Shown: positions 57,401 through 64,000 of the stretch, piece after piece
How positions within the stretch are numbered: position 1 is the first letter of the stretch
Layout of the letters: each line of letters starts with the position of its first letter
Source of the DNA: Pyrenula massariospora
Taxonomy: Eukaryota > Ascomycota > Eurotiomycetes > Pyrenulales > Pyrenulaceae
Length of the DNA: 64,000 nucleotides
NCBI GenBank assembly: GCA_021030905.1
Contig: JAGFMI010000004.1
Coordinates: forward strand, 1,240,001 to 1,304,000
Direction: 5' to 3'
Translations under genes and position numbers: made by a program
Notes under the pieces: generated by a model
Told to the model about the DNA's origin: nothing
The model's input: only the letters and a program-made list of their open reading frames with translations
The model's database searches: none

Positions 57401-58114
57401 ATCCTGGCTCACTACAATGTTATCAACGACAGTAAAAGCTTGCGGCTTGAAGAATTCCTAAGACGGCGTGCACGGCTCCAACGGGTCGAGGAGGCGGTGC
57501 GACGGAATGTAGTGATCGGATTCTTTGACACGCTCTACTGGTCTCGAAATTTCCGCCGCATTGTGCATGCCCGCGATTCGTCACGAATGACGGGCATTCC
57601 CAGCTTCACCGTACCTGAGATTCTCGTTGATAACCCCGAACGCCTACATTCGCGCCAGAAAACGGACCCTCGCGATTTCACCGAGCCACCGCCTCCCAGG
57701 TTCACGTATAAAGTGGATCAAGCGTCTTCATCGTCAGGCGTTTCCAGTGAGAATGCAAGCCGTGGAGTGTCTCCAGTCGACCTTACAGAGGTTCGCCGAA
57801 GGGAACCAGGGAGTCGCTCGCCGATGCAGGCCGAACCTTCTCCATTGCCCAGTCCATCGCTTTCACCAAACCGACCACCAGCACTTGACACCTCCTACAC
57901 AGGGGCAGGTGCGAGCTCACGGCCAGAATCCCCGAATAGCCGAGCTAATAGCCCTACACTGGGACCCTCGCATGGAAGGGATCGAAGCTCTGTAGGCGCT
58001 GAATTGGCAGAAAGCTTCGACGCCTCCGCCTGGGGCCAGAGCCTCCGGCGCAGTTTTACAATGAGACGGCCAGGCTTCTCCGGGGAGCGATCATCACGAT
58101 CGTCTAGGAGGTGA
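51485..58114 (+). CDS. CCH1: Voltage-gated calcium channel alpha subunit Cch1
   Basis: Two exons (51485-57079, 57134-58114; 54-nt intron) encode 2191 residues. I took the ATG at 51485 (MASNDGTPPRSYTP); the frame is open slightly further but without ATG. About 390 disordered residues precede four six-helix repeats. The selectivity positions read SSNTFSDIMYY (repeat I, Asn), SSENWTSLMYT (II, Glu), SQEGWTDVMW (III, Glu) and MGEGWNAIMEDF (IV, Glu): the N/E/E/E filter of fungal Cch1 instead of the animal EEEE. An EF-hand-like DPDGSGYISKEAF follows repeat IV, across the intron, then a Ser/Pro-rich tail. With Mid1 it forms the high-affinity Ca2+ influx system of the plasma membrane. The largest gene in the window. 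Confidence 0.96.
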
Positions 58115-60370
58115 CTGACCGCAACACTTGTGTCAAAGTGTTGCCCTGATACGGAACGAAACCAAGCAAGTCACGATCTACGGATATTGCATGAACAGAA
58201 TTGGGATATATGGGAGTTTGGGAGTTATTCTGGCTGATTACCATGTGTAAGAGGGTGAGCATTTTTTGCAGTGGCTTTGATCCCAACGGTGGGGATTGGT
58301 AATGGAATGACCGTGGACACCGAAAATGTCTACAATCAGATTCTTGTGTTAAACGAAAAACACCGGCCATTCTCGGTGAGCTTTCAAAAAGAAGCTGATA
58401 CCGTTCCAGAACCGAAGGGGCTTTTGTCTCTTCAGCACACGTTTCTCGCAACGTTTCATGGGCGATGGAGTGGCAAGGCAAGGGTGGGGACTTGGGAAAC
58501 CCAACACATCACCTGGGGATTTAACTCTTATGCTATGCATTGCGCGGCGAATATCATTGGCATGTCTTTTCAGGCGAACGGCTCTTGGATGATAGATGGG
58601 AAACATCAACGAAGAGATCAATGCACATCTCCTGGGCTCGGTTTCTTTTAGCCGGTGACGAACACTGAGATGAGACTTGTGTACCTATGATAGACAATGT
58701 CAATAAAAGAAGTAATACGTACTCTACCTGTACTTGTCGACGTGGCCTAGCTCCGCAGCATGACGATAATCAGCAATCTGGATAATTAAGCCATACAACG
58801 TCGATCTCGATTTACAATTTACAGCGCATTGTGATCCTCGACACTTGGTTCCGCGTGCAGCTGTTGGCGTGGTGCCGCGTCGGCGACTGGACCAGGGTCT
58901 GGAACAGCCGCGTTCTCGGGGGTGTCGCAGGTTGATCGACTCCCAGAAAGCAGCTGAGGAGCCTGGCTGGCTTCAGACGATCGCAGCCACGTGCCACCCA
59001 GTGAATGCGTTCAATTTTTTTTTTTTGGTGAGATTATATTGCATTCCTCGTGCACAAAACTATTGTATGTATAGAACCTATAGAAAGGGGGAATGTCGTA
59101 CCCAAGGGGCGGTACATTTTGCAGTAGGACGGGAGTCCCGCAGCAGCGTGTGCAACCGTCCACGGACGCCTTCACACAATCCGTCCACGTACCTGACGAT
59201 CCCCTCCACTTCTCGGCCCTGGCGAACAAGTCCCTCAAGTTGTTCTGGAAAGCCTCGCGACCAGGATGTCGCACCAGGCCTCCCCAGCACTTGCGATCCA
59301 AGCAACCCATCTTGTGACCACCTACGACGCACCAACGCCTGGAACAGCCGACATGAGACAGCTGAGACAGACGCAACGCCTTGCCAATCACTGTTAGCAT
59401 GACGGCACGCTCCTCGCTCTTGCGCAGGTTTCGCCGACAAATTCATGCCGACAGCCCAAGCGGTCGGATTGTGCGGTTATTATTGCATTTTGGGGCGGTC
59501 GTCGATATGCAGGCCCCCCCTTCTACGGCCCGCCGCCCCCACGATGCCTCCCTTTTCCTCAGCATCATCATGTCTGAGGTGGGACAGCAGCACGTCCCAA
59601 CATACGCCTCCATTCCATCGCTGCTCGCTTGAAAGATCGCCATACCGGACGAGGACGGCACCTATGTGCCAAGCTGAGCCAGGCTAACGAGGTCGAGTTT
59701 GGATCGAATCATGCTCTGCAACACCCTCCCTCCCTGTCATACATGACACAGATGCATACAATCTCCGCCCATATTAATCCCCTGGCCCTATCTCAATCTG
59801 TCATGATTATCTTTCATCATCCCGCTTGTTTCGCTTCTTAAAGCCTTATTATACCTACCGCCCCTTCTTACCTACCTTTTGAATTCGTCCTTTAGCCTAG
59901 CACGCCACGGGTCTGTAGCAAGACGTCGTGGGTCGTCCTACGGGAGATTCTAGGAAGAGTTGCCTTTTCCTTCGGCTTCCTTATTTCTTCGATGTTTTTG
60001 GTCGACGATAATTGAGCCTCACATTCGTTAACTGTCCGCCGTTCGCTTCAAAGCACATCGCAGCTGCTGCAGAGCCTCAATACTTCACTTTCTCCAGAGA
60101 CCGGATCTTGTGGAGCCTTACATTCTCTCCATTTAGCGGCCGGCTCGTCACTACATACGACACATCCAAGTCAAAGTCTCGTCCAGCGACTTTGACACCA
60201 GCATCGTCACCTTGCCCATCACGGCCGTGCACAGCCTGATCAGCCTCTTCGAGGCTCTCAACACCAGCTCCACACCACCAAACACCCCTCCCACAAAGAA
60301 GAGCCTCCTCGCTCCCGTCGACTTCCACCAAAGCACATCAATCTCCCGACCGCTCACCCCTTCAACAACA
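58115..60370. other. Long intergenic region with pyrimidine-rich leader
   Basis: About 2.25 kb. Overlapping ORFs at 58271-58651 and 58845-59446 on both strands have no recognisable motif. A T10 run lies near 59020-59029. From about 59800 the plus strand is C/T-rich, like a fungal promoter or 5'UTR. The open frame of the next gene extends upstream through 60137, without an ATG. Confidence 0.4.
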
Positions 60371-60898
60371 ATGGACATTATGGAACCCACCCCATCAACC
60401 GCCTCCTCCCCCTTCGCCTCCCTCCGCTCTTCCCTCCTAACAGCCTTCCACAACCACCCCTCCACCCCCTCCGCAACCCCGACCTCCTCACCCTCCACAT
60501 CCCCCAGCTCCTCCCCCTTCTCCTCCCTCCACTTCTCCCGCCGCCGCGGCGCCCCCAACCCCTTCCGCAGCAGCGCCCACTCCACCACCTCCACCACCGC
60601 CTCGAGCCGCTCCCGCTCCCCGCAAACCATGCACTCCTCCCGCCACCATCATCACTCTTCCCCGCTCCTCCTCCGCCGCCGCCCCTCGGCCGTGGACATG
60701 CAGCTCGAGGAAGAGCGGCTCACCGCCAGCCACGCCGAGGCCGTGGGACTCAGGCTCATGGAGCCGCGGCCGGTGGATCGGGTGCCGGTCAGCGTTGGGG
60801 GGAGTCGGATCTGGGATGGGTTTGATGGGGGCGTTGAGGATGGGAGGGGCACGGTGGTGATGGGGGGCATTTTTGAGGTTATGGAGGGGAGGGCTTAA
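60371..60898 (+). CDS. Ser/Pro-rich protein of unknown function, 5' end uncertain
   Basis: From the first ATG the product is 175 residues: Ser/Pro/Thr-rich (FASLRSSLLTAFHNHPS), basic in the middle (SRRRGAPNPFRSS), then a charged helix (AVDMQLEEERLTASHAEAVG) and a Gly-rich end. The same frame is open back to 60137 and reads like protein (SSSDFDTSIVTLPITAVHSL, ISLFEAL). A plausible acceptor TTTAG ends at 60136, so an upstream exon may carry the real start. I could not find it with confidence. Codon third positions are C-rich, like other strong ORFs here, supporting a real gene. No family recognised. Confidence 0.5.
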   Translation: MDIMEPTPSTASSPFASLRSSLLTAFHNHPSTPSATPTSSPSTSPSSSPFSSLHFSRRRGAPNPFRSSAHSTTSTTASSRSRSPQTMHSSRHHHHSSPLLLRRRPSAVDMQLEEERLTASHAEAVGLRLMEPRPVDRVPVSVGGSRIWDGFDGGVEDGRGTVVMGGIFEVMEGRA

Positions 60899-61654
60899 GG
60901 AAGAGAATGTGGATTTGTATGAGTCGAGACTTTTGTTTTCATACTTCTCTTATCTCAGAGAGGACTATATTAATGGATACGATTGGGATATGTACTTGAA
61001 CTTGAGACGGGGTGGATGTCGTCATGACGGATTTTGGCGTAAACGGGATGGATAGGGAATATGGGACTATGGACAAGGATGGGATTCTGAAGAAGCTATT
61101 TGGAAGATTAGGTAGAGCAATTCTCAAGACATACTTTGAATAACTTTTGGTCCTCTTTGAACCCCTGCATCCCATATAACTAAATTAAAAGTATCGCTCA
61201 CAGTGCTTGGTCATCTTCAACGTGAAGTACGAACCGACATCCTCAGACCCTTACCGTCCAATCCCTCCGTAATGAAGCACGAAGAAGGCCCAACGCACGA
61301 GAATCCGCGAATTGTGAGCCGTGCGCAGCAATACCCGAGAAAGGTGCATACACACTTGCCCTTCTGCAGCAGGAGCCCAAAAGGCTGAAGCTCGCGAGTA
61401 TGGGCTTGCAAAACGTATGCCCTCTGCTGCGGATGTTGCAGCGCAGACAGACAGTGTCTATCACGCTCGATAGCAGTCCCGGATCCAAGCAACCGTTAGG
61501 GTATATTAAAGCTCATGTTAAGCGTCTTGCGATAGACAGACATGCGTCATCTACCATCGCACTCTCCTCCCCCGTTGCTACCAGCCTGGGTACTGGACTA
61601 TAGACGTGCTTGAGACCATCGGTGAATATGCCGGTGCTGTTATTTCGCCAGCGT
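60899..61654. other. Intergenic region
   Basis: No supported ORF; overlapping minus frames at 61217-61492 look random. The 3' flank of the Ser/Pro-rich gene. Confidence 0.35.
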
Positions 61655-62008
61655 CTATTTGTCTCCTCCACTACTAGGTATGTCCGTCGCATACGACCGC
61701 GTTGGAGTCGAGGTGGACAGCACCGCTTGATCGGCGCCGTAGCATAATCGGATCGTCTGCGCCGGAAATTGGTGTGCTTTGTCATTGGGCTTCTTTTGCA
61801 ACTTTGGTGCTTTGTCCATGCTTGAGTATTGGATGCTGAGCTGCGGCTTGATGGGTTGAATGCTGGCATGGTCGCTGGGAAGGCTGGGGGGAGTGTTCGT
61901 CCTGTCCACGGATGGGATTTTCGAGGTTTCAGCGTCGAGGACTGGGAGAGTAATGATCAGGAGTGTGAAAGCCAGAAGCCAATATATTAAAAAGAAGGGG
62001 GAAAGCAT
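61655..62008 (-). CDS. Possible small secreted or membrane-anchored protein
   Basis: 117 codons opening with a strong hydrophobic N-terminus (MLSPFFLIYWLLAFTLLIIT) and an LDA-type signal-peptidase site, then a polar Ser/Pro/Lys-rich region with no cysteines before a single Cys. Another minus frame (61513-61869) continues past its stop with protein-like sequence, so a 3' intron might join them, but no good splice pair was found. No family recognised. May be spurious. Confidence 0.3.
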   Translation of the reverse strand: MLSPFFLIYWLLAFTLLIITLPVLDAETSKIPSVDRTNTPPSLPSDHASIQPIKPQLSIQYSSMDKAPKLQKKPNDKAHQFPAQTIRLCYGADQAVLSTSTPTRSYATDIPSSGGDK

Positions 62009-62464
62009 TGCTGTGGCTGGTCAGAACGAGAGAAAACACAGAATGAAGAATACAATAAGCGTCGCTGCTGTTGCAGAGAAGAATTATGACGTTCGGCTAG
62101 GAAGCACCTGTCAAAGATACCTATCAATACGCTTTGAGTGACGGCGAGTAAGAGGTTGAAGAATGGCACTTGTCAGAAAAACCAAATTGATTCCCTAATT
62201 CAACGTCAGGCTCGTTGGGGACTGCTATTGGTCATCGATTGATTTGGAAGCGATAACAGTCTTTACGGAAGCATTTCGAGTTCGAGAAGAACTTGAAAAA
62301 TGGACGCGTTGTTGGTGCTAAGGCCCAAGTCCATGCCTTTCATCACTAAAAAGGGATTGACGCTTATATGTCTATCTAACATCATGCTCGCCCCCCAGAG
62401 ATCAAAGACCAAAGCCAGGAACGCAAGCGCAAAACTGCAACACCTCTAGTCTAGGCTGGAAGGT
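62009..62464. other. Intergenic region
   Basis: A short minus ORF (61987-62169, MPFFNLLLAVTQ start) could be a 5' exon for the gene above but shows no clear donor. Nothing else. Confidence 0.3.
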
Positions 62465-62812
62465 ATGAAGAGGAGAGTGTACGAGACCGACGCAGAAATG
62501 GAGAGGAGGAGGGGGAAGCACAGGGAAGAGCTCTTTGGGATTAGGGGGGCCGGAAGGGAGGTAGAGGTTTTGAGGGTGATGTCGGTGGGTGGTGATGGGG
62601 ATAGGGTGAGGACGAAGGCGAGACCTAGGTCGGAGGGGGGGGTGGAGATGGATGTTGATGAAGTCTCTGACGCACATCCGACGGACGAAGAGGGAGAGGA
62701 AGGTAAGGATGAAGACGAGGATGAAGACGAAGAGGAGGGCGAAGATGAGCGTATGAATGAGTTTGCCGAAGTCCAACTGAAGACGAGCGTGAAATCAGAA
62801 GATGAAGATTGA
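62465..62812 (+). CDS. Possible small protein with acidic tail
   Basis: 115 codons: a basic helix-prone head (MKRRVYETDAEMERRRGKHR) and a Glu/Asp run from about residue 78 (EEGEEGKDEDEDEDEEEG). Acidic tails occur in chromatin and nucleolar proteins, but the run comes from a purine-rich tract that opens several frames. The antisense frame gives poly-Ser and is likely its shadow. Weak support. Confidence 0.3.
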   Translation: MKRRVYETDAEMERRRGKHREELFGIRGAGREVEVLRVMSVGGDGDRVRTKARPRSEGGVEMDVDEVSDAHPTDEEGEEGKDEDEDEDEEEGEDERMNEFAEVQLKTSVKSEDED

Positions 62813-63251
62813 CACCAGGGCAAGTCCTTGGCGCCAGAGGTCAATAAATCGATAAGGTAGAGGAGCGGATATACCTCCTGAAATGACATACGTTCAAACC
62901 GGTCCGCGAGAACTGCAGAAGTCGGGTTCTCCGCCCGTCAAAGGGATCCAAATCAAAATATCAGAGTTGGCTGGCACTTGCCAACATGCTCTGGACTATA
63001 GACATTAGCGCTACATGCCATCTTCGTCAATAAGGCCATCGATGCTTTCTGAATCCAGTGAATGCCCAAAGTCGCCTCCTGTATAGATTCGTATCCCGGA
63101 AACCTTAACGCCGCCGCATGGGTATCGCTGATCCAAAATTTACGAGATATTCACAATTATCCAGTGACCCGAAAAAAGGGACCGGGCGCTCGCTCCCCTC
63201 CCCTAACCAGAATATACAAAGTGGGCTGCCGGCTGTAGCCCATCACAGATG
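62813..63251. other. Intergenic region
   Basis: 439 bp. No supported feature. Confidence 0.35.
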
Positions 63252-64000
63252 TCAGCTCGCTGGGGTTGGCCTTGACACTACCATAGCATTTACCACGTGC
63301 CCTTCCTTATAGCCCTGACTTTCAAGGGTTCTCTTCTCGTTGAGTATCTTTCCGAGATAAGCGATCCGTATCCTGTGATTCTGAGTCGAGATTCCGGCCT
63401 GGGTATGGACCCTCCCAGCCAAGGTCGCAACGTTCTGGGATTTTCCGAGCATGACAACTACATCTGGACCGCCTCGATCGCTTAATCGGCATTTGATCTT
63501 GATCGAGTCCCTTTCGCTCTCTTTCCCCTTATCAACAAGTACAGCCGTTTCTAGACCTTCCTTCCCTAGGGTATCGTCCTCCTCTTCTGCATCAGTCTCT
63601 CCGTCAATCGGAGCCTTGCCCTCTAACTGTGAAATTTGAGTCTCATCAGTCGGCTGTCGTCTTGAGTCATCCTCCGCAATTATATCTTCTGGGTCTTGCA
63701 GGACTTGTTCCGGTACTCGGTAGAGCGCCCCTAGTGAGTCGTAACCACCGTCCACGAGATCACCAGTTGTGAGAATCAGGCCAGCGGCATTAACAACGGC
63801 CTGTGCGGTCTCCAAATCTCCATCTCGCATGAGCTGTGTGGCCCCTTGTATGGCCTCCCATATCTCTGACCGTCCTGATACTCTCGTGTCGAAGAACTCA
63901 GAGCGCTCTCGTGCTAGCTGCGAAGGAGTCCAGAATCGGCTAGGCCCTGACCGCCACGGATGTCGCCGTAAGGGTTGGGTATAATGATCCGTTAGACGTC
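63252..64000 (-). CDS. UBTD-type ubiquitin-like domain protein (truncated at right edge)
   Basis: The minus frame is open to the window edge, giving at least 248 residues without the N-terminus. The N-terminal domain reads RFWTPSQLARERSEFFDTRV, SGRSEIWEAIQGA, TAQAVVNAAGLILTTGDL and YDSLGALYRVPEQVL, the pattern of the UBTD1/2 (DC-UbP) N-terminal region (WT..QL...R..FFDTRV.GR.EIW). An acidic linker (DAEEEDDTLG) leads to a ubiquitin-like fold (IKIKCRLSDRGGPDVVVML; HRIRIAYLGKILNEKRTLES; GYKEGHVVNAMVV). UBTD proteins regulate ubiquitin conjugation in animals; the fungal role is not established. The track's ATG at 63830 is internal. Confidence 0.85.
   Translation of the reverse strand, partial: RLTDHYTQPLRRHPWRSGPSRFWTPSQLARERSEFFDTRVSGRSEIWEAIQGATQLMRDGDLETAQAVVNAAGLILTTGDLVDGGYDSLGALYRVPEQVLQDPEDIIAEDDSRRQPTDETQISQLEGKAPIDGETDAEEEDDTLGKEGLETAVLVDKGKESERDSIKIKCRLSDRGGPDVVVMLGKSQNVATLAGRVHTQAGISTQNHRIRIAYLGKILNEKRTLESQGYKEGHVVNAMVVSRPTPAS

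Noticed and set aside
58845-59446. Overlapping ORFs on both strands
   Set aside because: No motif, no consistent frame, and a T10 run inside; treated as intergenic.
62446-62889. 147-aa poly-Ser antisense ORF
   Set aside because: Produced by the purine-rich acidic tract on the other strand.
1-64000. tRNA, rRNA, CRISPR, transposon or virus-like elements
   Set aside because: Searched by eye for tRNA T-loop patterns, transposase or polymerase motifs and long terminal repeats; none was convincing.

Overview
The window is nuclear DNA from a filamentous ascomycete (Pezizomycotina; a Leotiomycetes-like fungus is my guess, not proven). The grounds are a dense mix of intron-poor genes on both strands, short GT..AG introns (mostly 46-95 nt, with CTAAC/CTGAC-type branch points), families typical of filamentous fungi (Zn-cluster-regulator C-terminal domain, URC1, NmrA-like SDR, Cch1, Yvc1, Vrl1), and no bacterial-style operons. 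About 28 genes can be supported. I found no tRNA or rRNA, no CRISPR array, and no intact transposon or virus-like element.

Layout. 1-7.1 kb: the C-terminal part of a fungal regulator running off the left edge, a secreted GH16-type protein, and a multi-spanning membrane-protein gene that looks broken. 8.3-14.3 kb: RPS1 (five exons), URC1 of the uracil-catabolism route, an NTF2-like (SnoaL/SgcJ) protein and a single-pass Ser/Thr-rich membrane protein, all on the minus strand. 15.9-22.7 kb: a Nop15-type nucleolar RNA-binding protein, an NmrA-like SDR with a striking CCG/CGG cluster upstream, and dipeptidyl peptidase III. 23-31.3 kb: an accessory-looking stretch with an orphan phosphodiesterase-like 3' exon, a cysteine-rich secreted protein, a secreted HExxH metallopeptidase in five exons, gene relics, an F-box protein and the mitochondrial ribosomal protein uS11m. 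32-58.1 kb: a conserved housekeeping block with a Vrl1-like VPS9/ankyrin/PX-BAR protein, a small three-exon I78-like inhibitor gene, a Ser/Thr-rich single-pass protein, the vacuolar channel Yvc1, a fatty-acid-hydroxylase-like protein, Gid4/Vid24, Mago nashi (six exons), beta-COP (SEC26) and the plasma-membrane calcium channel Cch1. 58-64 kb: a long gap, a Ser-rich protein, uncertain small ORFs, and a UBTD-type ubiquitin-like protein cut by the right edge.

Themes. Membrane traffic and calcium are over-represented: Vrl1 (endosomal VPS9 GEF), SEC26 (COPI), Yvc1 (vacuolar Ca2+ release) and Cch1 (Ca2+ entry) lie within about 26 kb. These are independently transcribed eukaryotic genes, so the grouping may be chance. 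I see no convincing new multi-gene system. The most useful new items are gene models assembled by hand across introns (I78-like inhibitor, Mago, RPS1, HExxH peptidase) and a few anomalies (an in-frame TGA, an orphan exon, a zinc motif split by an intron). All splice sites are read by eye and none has transcript support here.
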